Shown in pieces: positions 55,116 through 63,989 of a stretch of DNA of 64,000 nt. The position numbers were made by a program, and so were the translations under genes. Source of the stretch: Marinilabiliaceae bacterium (GTDB lineage Bacteria; Bacteroidota; Bacteroidia; Bacteroidales; Marinilabiliaceae); NCBI GenBank assembly GCA_016342595.1, contig JAEINY010000001.1:62001-126000 (forward strand), read 5' to 3'. Below the pieces are notes generated by a model, which was given only the letters and a program-made list of their open reading frames with translations, made no database searches and was not told where the DNA came from. How positions within the stretch are numbered: the stretch's first letter is position 1; every line of letters starts with the position of its first letter.

Positions 55116-55619
55116 CTAGATTACTTGCAACGCTTCTCTTATTATTTTCGTCCATTGGGTAACTCGTCCATCGGTTAAATCAGGCTCATTATCCTCATCC
55201 AGGGCCAAACCAACGAAATGATCATCAATCACTGCTTCTGACTCAGAAAAATCGTATCCTTCAATAGACCATGGACCAATAATATTTGTTTCTTTTTCTG
55301 ACAAGAGTTGATGCAATTTGCCCATGCCGTTGCAAAATGTATCTGGATAGGTATGTTGATCACCACATCCAAAGAGGGCGATTGTTTTGTCGCTTAAATC
55401 AAGCGTAAGTAAGAGGTCCACAAATAATTCGAAATCATCCTGCAGATTACCCACTCCCCAGGTAGAGGTGCCCAGAATCAGAAGGTCGTAAGATAAAATT
55501 TTCTCCGCCGTTAGATAAGTGACCGAAATGCAATCCGAGCCCGGTATTTGATGTTGTATTTTATCGGCAACAAATTGGGTGTTGCCCAACGATGAGCCAT
55601 AAAAAATGCCTGTTTTCAT
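55116..55619 (-). CDS. fldA: Flavodoxin
   Basis: A 167-residue FMN electron carrier. The phosphate loop near the start (IFYGSSLGNTQFVADKI), the LILGTSTWGVGNLQDD segment and the ALFGCGDQHTYPDTFCNG segment that contact FMN are all present. Length fits the long-chain flavodoxins, which replace ferredoxin under iron shortage. Downstream of the O-methyltransferase gene with a 57-bp gap. Confidence 0.95.
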   Translation of the reverse strand: MKTGIFYGSSLGNTQFVADKIQHQIPGSDCISVTYLTAEKILSYDLLILGTSTWGVGNLQDDFELFVDLLLTLDLSDKTIALFGCGDQHTYPDTFCNGMGKLHQLLSEKETNIIGPWSIEGYDFSESEAVIDDHFVGLALDEDNEPDLTDGRVTQWTKIIREALQVI

Positions 55620-55676
55620 GTTTTCTGCTTTGTTGTTTGATACTAAACAGATTGAAGGCCTTTATTGTTTGGTGTG

Positions 55677-56321
55677 CTATTTCTTGCGGATTAAAAACAG
55701 ACCATCCCGGAAGGGGAGAATGACTTTCTCTACCCGGTCATCTTCACTCACCCGTTTGTTGAATTCCAGGATTCCTTTGGTGTAGGTGTCGTTAGCTTGT
55801 ATAGGTGCAGCCACTTTACCATCCCACAGGATATTATCGGCTAAGATAAAACCGCCTGGATTGAGTTTATCAAAAACCATTTCATAATAGAGTAGATATT
55901 CTCGTTTATCGGCGTCCATGAATATAAGATCATAGGTTTTGGCAAGTGATGGGATGATATCGGTTGATTTACCTATGTGCAGGGTGATGGTATCAGATAG
56001 ATTCGCTTCTTCAAAGACTCCCTGCAAAAAAGGTTCTAATTCATCATTAATTTCAATGGTGTCGATGTGTGCATTTTCTTTTGTTAGGCCTTCAGCCATA
56101 CTAATGGCCGAATATCCGGTAAAGGTGCCCAATTCTAAAATATTTTGTGGATTGATCATCCGGCAAATCATTTTTAAGAGCTGACCTTGCAAGTGCCCGC
56201 TCAACATGCGGGGCTGTAACATTTTTATGTGTGTTTGACGATTGAGTTTTTTTAGAATATCACTTTCCGCATCAATGTGATTGAGTATGTATTGTTCCAG
56301 GTCGATGGAAATATCAGTCAT
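55677..56321 (-). CDS. O-methyltransferase (class I, catechol/caffeoyl-CoA type)
   Basis: A 214-residue SAM-dependent enzyme. The SAM motif ILELGTFTGYSAISMAEGL, the acidic TIEINDELEPF, the metal site LIFMDADKREYLLYYEMV and ILADNILWDGKV match the O-methyltransferase 3 family (cation-dependent). The substrate is unknown. Its start lies two bases after the stop of the M16 peptidase gene, so both are in one operon. Confidence 0.9.
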   Translation of the reverse strand: MTDISIDLEQYILNHIDAESDILKKLNRQTHIKMLQPRMLSGHLQGQLLKMICRMINPQNILELGTFTGYSAISMAEGLTKENAHIDTIEINDELEPFLQGVFEEANLSDTITLHIGKSTDIIPSLAKTYDLIFMDADKREYLLYYEMVFDKLNPGGFILADNILWDGKVAAPIQANDTYTKGILEFNKRVSEDDRVEKVILPFRDGLFLIRKK

Positions 56322-56323
56322 TT

Positions 56324-57544
56324 TTACAAGTAAATAAGGTATGAGAGTTTTTTTGAATCAAGGATTTCGTTGGCAATGTCCATCAGATCTTTGGCGGTGA
56401 TGGCATCTATTTTCTTATACACTTTTTCTAAGGGATCCACCTGGTTATATAAAAGGTAGCTTTTACCCATTGATAACATGAGGTTTTCACGGTTATCAGA
56501 AGAAATGGTCATTTGTCCTTTGAGTTGGCGAGTGGCTTTGTAAAGCTGCAGTGATCCCAAAGGTTTATTTTTTAGAATTTTTAGTTCCCGGTCTATGATA
56601 TTGAGCGAGCGGTGAAGGTTTTCCTCATCAGTTCCGAAATATATAGAAAAAACTCCGGTTCCAAAATAGGGTGTGAAGGCTGACTCTACATTGTAAGCAA
56701 TGCCATTTTTTTCACGTAATGCCATGTTTAACCTGGAGTTCATACCGGGCCCGCCTAAGATATTATTCAAGAGATGCAGACCAAGTCGCTTGGGATGATT
56801 GTAGTCGTAGGCTACATTTCCCAGCATAATATGGCTTTGATGTGTCTGTTTCTCGATGGTTATGGATTCAGGGGAATAAGGTGCAACAGCTGCACGTTTA
56901 TATTGACGTAAGTTTGTAGGGATTTGTCCAAGGTAGCGCTCGCACCATTTCACCATGCGTTTGAAGGAAACATCACCCACAGAGCAGAACACCATTTGAT
57001 CGGTGTTGTAATTGCGTTGGATGAATTGTTGAATGTGTTCCTTTTTGAATGTTTTAAGGCGTTCAGGCGTCCCGAGGATATTGCGTCCCATGGGATCGTT
57101 TTTGAACAGCATCTCTTCAAACTCATCAAAAATCAATTCAGCCGGGCTATCTTTGTACGAATTGATTTCATCAACGATAACTTCTATTTCTTTAGTCAAT
57201 TCTTTATCCGGGAAGATCGAATTAAAGGTGATGTCGTGAATTAATTCAATGGCCCGCTCAAAATCCTGTTTTAGAAAAGAAGCATAGATGCAGGTGTCTT
57301 CCTTACTTGTAAAAGCATTGAGTTCACCGCCCACATCATCGAGGCGACTTAATATATGAAAGGCTTTCCGCTTTTTAGTGCCTTTGAAGATGACATGCTC
57401 AATGAAGTGGGCCATGCCATGTTCCTCTTCCAATTCATCACGTGACCCGGCATTTATAGTAATGCCACAATATCCCACTGGTGAGTTATCAGGCATATGG
57501 AGGATGCGAATTCCGTTTTCTAAAGTATGTGTCTGAAAATTCAT
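56324..57544 (-). CDS. M16 family zinc peptidase, single-unit processing-peptidase type
   Basis: The start is set at ATG 57544 (MNFQTHTLENGIRIL), giving 406 residues; the frame stays open for 62 codons upstream, but these run through the tRNA-Phe promoter and into the tRNA gene. The zinc motif is H46-F-I-E49-H50 (GMAHFIEHVIFKG), with downstream acidic residues in EIEVIVDEINSYKD. The C-terminal half has the YNVESAFTPY pattern. No signal peptide, so it is probably cytoplasmic, similar to the YmxG/PqqL-like group. First gene before the O-methyltransferase. Confidence 0.92.
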   Translation of the reverse strand: MNFQTHTLENGIRILHMPDNSPVGYCGITINAGSRDELEEEHGMAHFIEHVIFKGTKKRKAFHILSRLDDVGGELNAFTSKEDTCIYASFLKQDFERAIELIHDITFNSIFPDKELTKEIEVIVDEINSYKDSPAELIFDEFEEMLFKNDPMGRNILGTPERLKTFKKEHIQQFIQRNYNTDQMVFCSVGDVSFKRMVKWCERYLGQIPTNLRQYKRAAVAPYSPESITIEKQTHQSHIMLGNVAYDYNHPKRLGLHLLNNILGGPGMNSRLNMALREKNGIAYNVESAFTPYFGTGVFSIYFGTDEENLHRSLNIIDRELKILKNKPLGSLQLYKATRQLKGQMTISSDNRENLMLSMGKSYLLYNQVDPLEKVYKKIDAITAKDLMDIANEILDSKKLSYLIYL

Positions 57545-57631
57545 GAAAAAAAATTGAACTGCAAAAATACTAAACCTCAGGGAAATTCGGGAATGAAGTA
57601 AGGAATAGAACTGTTTTTTTTTGAAAAAAAT

Positions 57632-57661
57632 TTTGACGGAATAAAACTTTGCGTATATTTG
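57632..57661 (+). promoter_or_regulatory. Promoter of tRNA-Phe copy 1
   Basis: TTTG at 57632 and TATATTTG at 57654 are 18 nt apart. The tRNA begins 61 nt after the -7 box. Confidence 0.75.
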
Positions 57662-57722
57662 CACCGCGATTCTGAAACGGATACGCCGAAAGCCCCGAAA
57701 CGCGGGGAGTTTGAAAAGGTTT

Positions 57723-57798
<76 letters not shown>

Positions 57799-57945
57799 GT
57801 CAAAAGTCAAAATCACTTGTTGTTTTTACTTTTATGAAGACTGATTTTAGGGTTTGTTAGGGATATCTATTAAGGGTGGATGTTTCTAAAAAAGGGTAAA
57901 GGGTTATTGTTTATTACACGTTATTTTTGTTCGCAAAGATAACAA

Positions 57946-58018
<73 letters not shown>

Positions 58019-58020
58019 CA

Positions 58021-58054
58021 AAAAAGGGAAGGACGCAAGTCTTTCCCTTTTTTT
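58021..58054 (+). terminator. Intrinsic terminator after tRNA-Phe copy 2
   Basis: AAAAAGGGAAGGAC and GTCTTTCCCTTTTT pair with one wobble around GCAA, then T. Confidence 0.92.
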
Positions 58055-58322
58055 GTACCTATAATTATGGTAGTTCTTTTGTAATTTATGAGTGATTGTT
58101 CTGTTATTCCTAACAAATCCACAAAACCTTTGTTAATCACTTGCACAATTAGGTCATGTAAGCTTTCTGTGATCTCATCTACTAAGGTTTAAATGAAAAT
58201 CAATAGACCTATTTCTTAAATGCAGACCTTAGTAGTGTATGATAAGCGCCTGCCAAATACCTTATTTTAATATAAATCAATCGGCAATTAGAATACGGGC
58301 GCTATGAATTGTAGTATATCAC
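58055..58322. other. Gene-free stretch with inverted repeats
   Basis: CTACTAAGGT (58179-58188) and ACCTTAGTAG (58226-58235) are a perfect 10-bp inverted repeat 37 nt apart. Further left, AGTGATT near 58090 and TAACAAA near 58113 face TTTGTTAATCACT near 58126, which could form a bulged stem. No coding frame is visible. Confidence 0.4.
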
Positions 58323-59000
58323 CTAAAGTGTGTTGTAATACTCAAGAGCTTGAATGATTTCAGTTTCCTCTTTTAACTTTAGTTTATTTGCATTGATGTA
58401 CTTAGTCATCTCTTTTTGCATATTCGGTAATAACTTTATGAATTGTTTGTGATTTTTGAACACTTTGGGAGGATGGTCATTAAAAGTGATCATGAAAACC
58501 GGAGGTTTCGTAATAAATTTGGCAGGTTCGGCTTTTTTGAATGCTTCAGCCTTTTTTGCATGAAGGAGGATAATTTTGTGGTGTTTGTAAAGACTGCATT
58601 TTAAATTAAACCGAGGTATTAGATATCCACTCTTCTTTGAATTACCTTCAGTGTAATTGCTATAAATGAAATCATGGTTGCTATATGTGAATTTTTTAAA
58701 AGCTCTTTCTTTGGGGATGTTATAGGCAAGGCCGTCTTTTTCAATTTCAAAATTATCTGTAAATGCATTGTATCGGAGGGGAGCATTTTTAATCAATTGA
58801 CCGTCTTCTAAAAGAATTTGCCCTTTTAAGAAATTGTCATGCAAATAAGGCGATCCCTCATAAGTGCCTGCTATATTGTGTCCATCTTTTATTTTTTCCA
58901 GGTGAAAATCATTCCACAAAGCATGTATCTCATAGGGTAATCCAACTTGTGAATAACAAAGAATGGGTGCGAAGATTAGTAATAAAATCAATTTTTTCAT
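58323..59000 (-). CDS. Secreted protein of unknown function
   Basis: A 225-residue protein with a clear signal peptide (KLILLLIFAPILCYSQ), cleaved near residue 17. The mature part is rich in K, F and N and has no motif I recognise; short segments such as LEDGQLIKNAPLRYNAFTDN resemble strand-turn repeats seen in Bacteroidota periplasmic proteins. It stands alone between the tRNA-Phe pair and a repeat array. Confidence 0.7.
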   Translation of the reverse strand: MKKLILLLIFAPILCYSQVGLPYEIHALWNDFHLEKIKDGHNIAGTYEGSPYLHDNFLKGQILLEDGQLIKNAPLRYNAFTDNFEIEKDGLAYNIPKERAFKKFTYSNHDFIYSNYTEGNSKKSGYLIPRFNLKCSLYKHHKIILLHAKKAEAFKKAEPAKFITKPPVFMITFNDHPPKVFKNHKQFIKLLPNMQKEMTKYINANKLKLKEETEIIQALEYYNTL

Positions 59001-59091
59001 ATGTAGAGTAGTTAATGGTTAAGCCCCCTTTAAATAGAGCTTTATACTTTTCGGAATCTAATATATTAATTTTTTTTAAAGTCATCGATCC

Positions 59092-59433
59092 TCACCAGTA
59101 AGCGAACATATTTTATCGGTAAGCGCGCAATTTTTTTTCATAGCGATGAGTCATGATCAGTAAGCGCGCAATTTTCTGTGTCTGGCGAGATGTCATTATT
59201 CATTGGCGGGCGATCAACACTCGGTAGCGAGGACTTTACTGTGTGTTTAATTCTTCGCCAATGCATGTAAAGAGTTCGCTACAAAAAATGAATTGCCCGC
59301 CAGCTGTTGGGAACTGCCCGCTACAGAAAATAATTCCTCGCCAGCAGGTGTTGATTCCTCGCCAGGCGATGGTCATCCTTCGCTACCGGAAATAATTGCC
59401 CGCCAGTAGCAGGGGATCGTTCGCTACGAAATG
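59092..59433. repeat. Phased 20-21-nt array with a central change of orientation
   Basis: A GCG-centred motif recurs at 59101, 59122, 59142, 59163, 59184, 59205 and 59226 in the form (T)AGCG or TGGCG. After a 30-nt centre it recurs at 59256, 59277, 59298, 59319, 59339, 59360, 59381, 59401 and 59422 in the reverse-complement form CGCTA(C) or CGCCA(G). Spacing is 20 or 21 nt throughout. CGCTAC units are followed by AAAATAATT-like sequence and CGCCAG units by GGTGTTGAT-like sequence. It fills the 464-bp gap 59001-59464. Confidence 0.85.
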
Positions 59434-59464
59434 AAGTTTGTAAATATGAGAGTATTCAATGGTT

Positions 59465-60289
59465 TTACAATTCCCCCACCCAACAATAATGTTCTTGAAA
59501 GGCATCCATTGCTGGCGCTTCTTTGAAAATGCCAAATACACTGGAGCCACTGCCCGACATGGCGGCATAAAGCGCACCTTGTTGGTAAAGCTGTTCTTTG
59601 AGTTCACCTATCAATGGGTATTTGGTAAACACACTCTTTTCAAAATCGTTTTTAATGCAGTCTTTCCACTCTTCAATGGGTCGATGGATGTCCTCTTTGA
59701 GGGAGGTGGCCGAATGAGCCGGAACAATACCGGCATAAGCTTCTGGCGTGGAGACATGGATATCCGGTTTGATCAGGGCCAGGTGATAACCGGATAGATC
59801 GAGTTCAATGGGTTCCAATATTTCACCGATTCCGGTCGCCAACGCCGGATGGTTATCAATGAAAAACGGACAGTCGGCACCCAACTGAACAGCATACTGT
59901 TTCAGGTCATTCGATGATATATTCAATTTAAAAAAGTCATTTAATAACTTTAGCATACAGGCACCGTCGGCTGAACCACCTCCCAAGCCGGCACCAAAGG
60001 GGATTTGCTTGTGCAGGTGAATCTGAACGGGCGTTAGTGTGTGATCTTGCTTAATAAGATTTAAGGCTTTAATGCAGATGTTATTCTCAGCCGGTGTATC
60101 TACCGTGATGCCCGAATTGCTCCAGGTATAAGGGGTTGTATTGTTTTCCAGATGAACCACTTCTAATGCTTCTTTTATTGGAATGGGGAAAAATACCGTT
60201 TCAATGTTGTGATACCCATCCGGACGTTTCTTCACTACATTGAGTCCGATATTAATTTTTGCATTTGGAAAACAGATCATAACGCTCAC
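59465..60289 (-). CDS. ispE: 4-diphosphocytidyl-2-C-methyl-D-erythritol kinase
   Basis: A 274-residue GHMP kinase of the MEP isoprenoid pathway. The N-terminal FPNAKINIGLNVVKKRPDGYHNIET, the ATP loop IPFGAGLGGGSADGACML and the C-terminal AAMSGSGSSVFGIF motifs are all in place. Length is normal. Its substrate is passed on to IspF, encoded at 9039. Confidence 0.95.
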   Translation of the reverse strand: MSVMICFPNAKINIGLNVVKKRPDGYHNIETVFFPIPIKEALEVVHLENNTTPYTWSNSGITVDTPAENNICIKALNLIKQDHTLTPVQIHLHKQIPFGAGLGGGSADGACMLKLLNDFFKLNISSNDLKQYAVQLGADCPFFIDNHPALATGIGEILEPIELDLSGYHLALIKPDIHVSTPEAYAGIVPAHSATSLKEDIHRPIEEWKDCIKNDFEKSVFTKYPLIGELKEQLYQQGALYAAMSGSGSSVFGIFKEAPAMDAFQEHYCWVGEL

Positions 60290-60438
60290 TTTTATTTTGA
60301 CAGTACAAAATAAATGCTTTTTCTGTAATTAACATGGCATCTATTGCGATTGCTGCGGAGGAAGATGTTGAGATTAATGCACTGTCGTTAGATTTTCAAA
60401 TATTTATAAATACACCAGATTAAAATCAAAAGAAGGCG

Positions 60439-60457
60439 CAAGAAATTTATATCTTTG
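60439..60457 (+). promoter_or_regulatory. Candidate dnaB promoter element
   Basis: CAAGAAATTTATATCTTTG ends in TATCTTTG, a consensus -7 box, 30 bp before the dnaB start. The first 18 nt are identical to the element upstream of gldJ at 14672. Confidence 0.5.
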
Positions 60458-60486
60458 TCCTCCCGCTAATTTTTTTCTAAAAGTAT

Positions 60487-62046
60487 ATGGCAGAGCAAAA
60501 ATATTCTAACCGTAAGAAACCGAGTGTGGGTGTGGAAATGGGTAAACTTCCCCCGCAAGTAGTAGAACTGGAAGAGGCAGTATTGGGAGCGTTATTACTG
60601 GAAAAGGAAGCTTTTGTTCATGTGTCGGAGTTACTCAAACCCGAGCACTTCTATAAAGAGGCCCATCAGCATATCTATAAAGCCATCATGAACCTGGAAG
60701 GGCAAGAACAGCCGGTCGACATGTTGACGGTGACCCAGGAGATTAAGAAAATGGATAAGCTCGAAGAGGTGGGCGGTGCGTTTTACGTTACACAGCTAAC
60801 GAGTCGGGTGGCTTCGGCAGCTCACATCGAATTCCATGCGCGTATCATTTGGCAGAAGTTTTTACAGCGTCAGATGATTCATATTTCCAGTGATCTTCAA
60901 ACAAAAGCTTATGAGGATTCAGTGGATGTAAATGATCTGTTGGAAGAGGCGGAGAGTACTTTCTTCATGTTGTCACAAGGCAGTATGAAGCGCGATGTGA
61001 TCCAAATCAATCCGGTGATTCAGGACGCCATCGATAAGATCAAGGATGCGGCCGCCAAAGGAGATGGTTTGAGTGGAGTCCCGTCTGGTTTTACCAAGCT
61101 GGATCAATTAACGTCCGGGTGGCAAGGGTCTGCATTGATCATTGTGGCGGCTCGTCCGGCGATGGGTAAAACAGCCTTTATTTTATCCATGACGCGCCTG
61201 ATGGCGATTAATTTTAATATTCCGGTGGCCATATTCTCTCTGGAGATGTCCAACCTGGAATTGGTCAATCGATTGATTGTGACCGAAACCGAATTATCGG
61301 CGGACAAGATTAAAAAAGGGAAACTGGAGCCCTATGAGTGGGAGCAGTTGGATGAAAAGATCGGCCCCTTGTTTGATGCGCCCATCTATGTAGATGATAC
61401 GGCGGCTCTGTCGGTATTTGAATTGCGTGCCAAATGCAGACGCTTAAAGAAGCAACACGATATAAAAATGGTCATCATTGACTACTTGCAGTTAATGAAT
61501 GCGGGTGGTATGAATGCGGGCAGTCGTCAGGAAGAGGTGAGTTTGATTTCCCGGTCACTGAAAGGATTAGCCAAGGAGTTGGATATACCGGTGATGGCCC
61601 TTTCTCAGCTAAACAGGGGTGTGGAATCCCGGGCTGGTGCTGAAGGAAAGCGGCCTCAGCTATCCGATTTGCGTGAATCGGGTGCCATTGAGCAGGATGC
61701 CGATATGGTGTGTTTCATTCACCGTCCTGAGTATTATCGGATCACGGAAGATGAACAAGGTAACTCTTTGCTTGGCATTGCTGAAATTATTGTGGCCAAG
61801 CACAGGGCGGGTCCAACGGCTGATATCCGCTTACGATTCCGTCAGGAATTGGCACGTTTTCAGGATGTGGAAGAGGATATGTTTGGAGCAGATGATGATG
61901 CCTTTGGGCAGATGCCGGCTCATCAAACTTTTTCATCAAAAATGAATGCAGGTGAACCAGCTGCTTTACCTGCGAATGGGGGTGGCGGTCAACTGCCGGA
62001 TTTCCCGAATGCAGCACCTGGATTTAGTAAAGACATGCCCTTCTAA
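60487..62046 (+). CDS. dnaB: Replicative DNA helicase DnaB
   Basis: A 519-residue hexameric helicase of the replication fork. The N-terminal domain (LPPQVVELEEAVLGALLLEKEAF) is followed by the RecA-like motor with Walker A IVAARPAMGKTAFIL, Walker B VIIDYLQLM, ALSQLNRGVE and the arginine finger region near DMVCFIHRPEYY. A Gly/Pro-rich, loosely conserved tail follows residue 470, as often seen in this phylum. No intein is present. Ends with a strong terminator. Confidence 0.97.
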   Translation: MAEQKYSNRKKPSVGVEMGKLPPQVVELEEAVLGALLLEKEAFVHVSELLKPEHFYKEAHQHIYKAIMNLEGQEQPVDMLTVTQEIKKMDKLEEVGGAFYVTQLTSRVASAAHIEFHARIIWQKFLQRQMIHISSDLQTKAYEDSVDVNDLLEEAESTFFMLSQGSMKRDVIQINPVIQDAIDKIKDAAAKGDGLSGVPSGFTKLDQLTSGWQGSALIIVAARPAMGKTAFILSMTRLMAINFNIPVAIFSLEMSNLELVNRLIVTETELSADKIKKGKLEPYEWEQLDEKIGPLFDAPIYVDDTAALSVFELRAKCRRLKKQHDIKMVIIDYLQLMNAGGMNAGSRQEEVSLISRSLKGLAKELDIPVMALSQLNRGVESRAGAEGKRPQLSDLRESGAIEQDADMVCFIHRPEYYRITEDEQGNSLLGIAEIIVAKHRAGPTADIRLRFRQELARFQDVEEDMFGADDDAFGQMPAHQTFSSKMNAGEPAALPANGGGGQLPDFPNAAPGFSKDMPF

Positions 62047-62089
62047 GCAAGTAATAACTGTTGTTTAAGTAATCATCTTATATAATATT

Positions 62090-62116
62090 AAAAACCCCGT
62101 TCAAAACGGGGTTTTT
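62090..62116 (+). terminator. Intrinsic terminator of dnaB
   Basis: AAAAACCCCGTT and AACGGGGTTTTT form a 12-bp stem with a 3-nt loop and T-rich end. Confidence 0.93.
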
Positions 62117-62307
62117 AATGCTCTAAAATTACAATTGTTGAATAAATGGTGTTTCGTGACACTTCATTTTTGGGACAAACTGATGTCACTAGGGTTACAA
62201 ATGTAAAATTTATCTTGAATAAAACAACTGATATTAACAGGTGTCAATCAATTATTTCAGGTCATATAAATATTTAGAGTGATGGATGAGGTTCAGGTGT
62301 GGAATTG

Positions 62308-63009
62308 TTATAATATCTTTAATAATTCTTTTAAAGTGCTTATTTCATGCATAACCAACATATCATGTTTTATTTGTTTGGAGTTGAAAAAAATATGATC
62401 TAAACCCGCTTTTTGCGCTCCTTTAATGTCAGCTTCCAGGCTGTCTCCTATGACCATACTTTCTTTCGGGCTTGCATGAGAGCTTTTAATGGCATATTCG
62501 AAGAAGTAAGGATGAGGTTTCTGAACCCCTATTTGATCGGAGATATAGGTGCGATTGAAAAAGTATTCCAGGCCACTGTTTTTTAGCTTTTTTAGTTGCA
62601 CTTCAAGAAAGCCATTGGTGATTATGTATAGTTTATAGCGCGATTTAAGGGTTTCTAATACCTCTCGTGTGTCCGGAAATAACTTTGTTTTAGTTGGGCT
62701 GATGGTGATATATTGCCTGGCAAAATCCGCAGCCACTTGTGGATCATCAAACCCAACTTCGCTAAAGGGACGACGGAATCGCTCCACATTTAAAAATTGC
62801 TTTTTAATAGTTCCACGTCTGTATTGTTTCCACAATTCAATGTTATGAACGGTGTAACGCGTATGGAAATCTTCAAAATCATTAAAAAAACGGGTGAGTT
62901 GAAAGGTTTCAAAGAGCTCTGTTAAGGTTTCCTTTGAATTGGCTTCAAAGTCCCACAGCGTATGATCTAAGTCGAAGAATAGATGCTTGTATTTTAGTGT
63001 TGTTTGCAT
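62308..63009 (-). CDS. HAD-family nucleotidase, YjjG type
   Basis: A 233-residue phosphatase. Motif I is D13-L-D15-H-T (FFDLDHTLWDFEANS), motif II lies in LYIITNGFLEVQ, and motifs III and IV in VGVQKPHPYFF and MVIGDSLEADIKGAQKAG. The FEANS and long helical cap agree with YjjG-like enzymes, which clean up noncanonical pyrimidine nucleotides. Substrate is inferred from family. A terminator for the upstream gene separates it from the lipoprotein gene. Confidence 0.9.
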   Translation of the reverse strand: MQTTLKYKHLFFDLDHTLWDFEANSKETLTELFETFQLTRFFNDFEDFHTRYTVHNIELWKQYRRGTIKKQFLNVERFRRPFSEVGFDDPQVAADFARQYITISPTKTKLFPDTREVLETLKSRYKLYIITNGFLEVQLKKLKNSGLEYFFNRTYISDQIGVQKPHPYFFEYAIKSSHASPKESMVIGDSLEADIKGAQKAGLDHIFFNSKQIKHDMLVMHEISTLKELLKIL

Positions 63010-63010
63010 G

Positions 63011-63049
63011 GTGTAAAAATCCCTTATCTTCCTGGTGGAAGATAAGGGA
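63011..63049 (-). terminator. Intrinsic terminator of the coiled-coil lipoprotein gene
   Basis: CCCTTATCTTCC and GGAAGATAAGGG form a perfect 12-bp stem with a TGGT loop. On the minus strand ATTTTTAC follows. It is directly before the HAD gene start. Confidence 0.85.
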
Positions 63050-63113
63050 ATTGATTTTATTATTTCTTAATCAAGGATTAAATTTCATCCCAATTGGCAA
63101 TGTCACGCTTGGT

Positions 63114-63989
63114 TTAGTTAACCTGAACAACCAGAAACTTTGAAACACTCCAGAATTTTTCTTGATCTATAATTTTTAAAGTCATAGCGCCTTCTTCATT
63201 CTTTTCAAGTGTATAAGAGCTTTCGGGGTGATTTGTCAGGATCTTGGCTTTTGATTTAAATAAAGGAATGGAATCCACCTCGCGCACATCAATGGCAGTA
63301 AAATATTCCTCTGAGAAGTTTTCGGCAAGCACTTTCTTTTTCCCCACTAAAGGAAGACCTTCCGTGGAGAGAATATTTTGTTCTTTCAACTCTTTTTTAG
63401 TGCCGAATACATAGTAAGCCCGATTTAATTGTTCAGTGGTTTCTTCCAGTTTTTGTTCAGATGCTGCACGTGCTGATTTCAAAGAGTCAATAGCTTGTTG
63501 CAATCCATCTACCGTGAAATTGAGCCCGGCTATTTCATAGTTTTTATTCTCCAGCATCTCATTGAGCTTGATAATCTCCAGCGTTTTGTCTTTGAGTTGT
63601 TTGTTTAACCGGGACACCAGCTTGTTTAAATTCGAATTGTTGGTACCCGACTTCTTCAATTCTTTTTCCAGTTCACTAATCTTCTCTTTGTTTTTAATCA
63701 TCAGGTCGTAAATCAACTGGATGTCCTGGTTGATTTGATCTTCAATGCGCGTATCATTTCCTGTTTCACTGGCCATGTTTAAGCTAATGATTTGCTCTTT
63801 TTCCTTAATGGCTTGCAAATTTTCATCAATCTCCACAATGGTTGAAACGAGTTCATTCATCTGGCGGTCTTTTTCAAGGGTGGCCATCAATAATGAATCA
63901 TTTTGATTTTTCAGTTCCTTGTTTTCACCCATGTTACAGGCGGTGAAAAGGAGTATCATCAGAAAGGGAATTGTTTGTTTCATAATCAA
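63114..63989 (-). CDS. Coiled-coil lipoprotein of unknown function
   Basis: A 291-residue protein with a lipoprotein signal (PFLMILLFTAC, lipid-modified Cys18). Residues about 25-190 are one long coiled coil rich in E, K, N and L (IEDQINQDIQLIYDLM, LVSRLNKQLKDKTLEIIKL, LEETTEQLNRAYYVFG). The last 100 residues are probably a small beta domain ending WSVSKFLVVQVN. Similar Bacteroidota lipoproteins exist without a known function. The start is the ATG at 63989; a second Met two codons later is equally good. Confidence 0.8.
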   Translation of the reverse strand: MIMKQTIPFLMILLFTACNMGENKELKNQNDSLLMATLEKDRQMNELVSTIVEIDENLQAIKEKEQIISLNMASETGNDTRIEDQINQDIQLIYDLMIKNKEKISELEKELKKSGTNNSNLNKLVSRLNKQLKDKTLEIIKLNEMLENKNYEIAGLNFTVDGLQQAIDSLKSARAASEQKLEETTEQLNRAYYVFGTKKELKEQNILSTEGLPLVGKKKVLAENFSEEYFTAIDVREVDSIPLFKSKAKILTNHPESSYTLEKNEEGAMTLKIIDQEKFWSVSKFLVVQVN

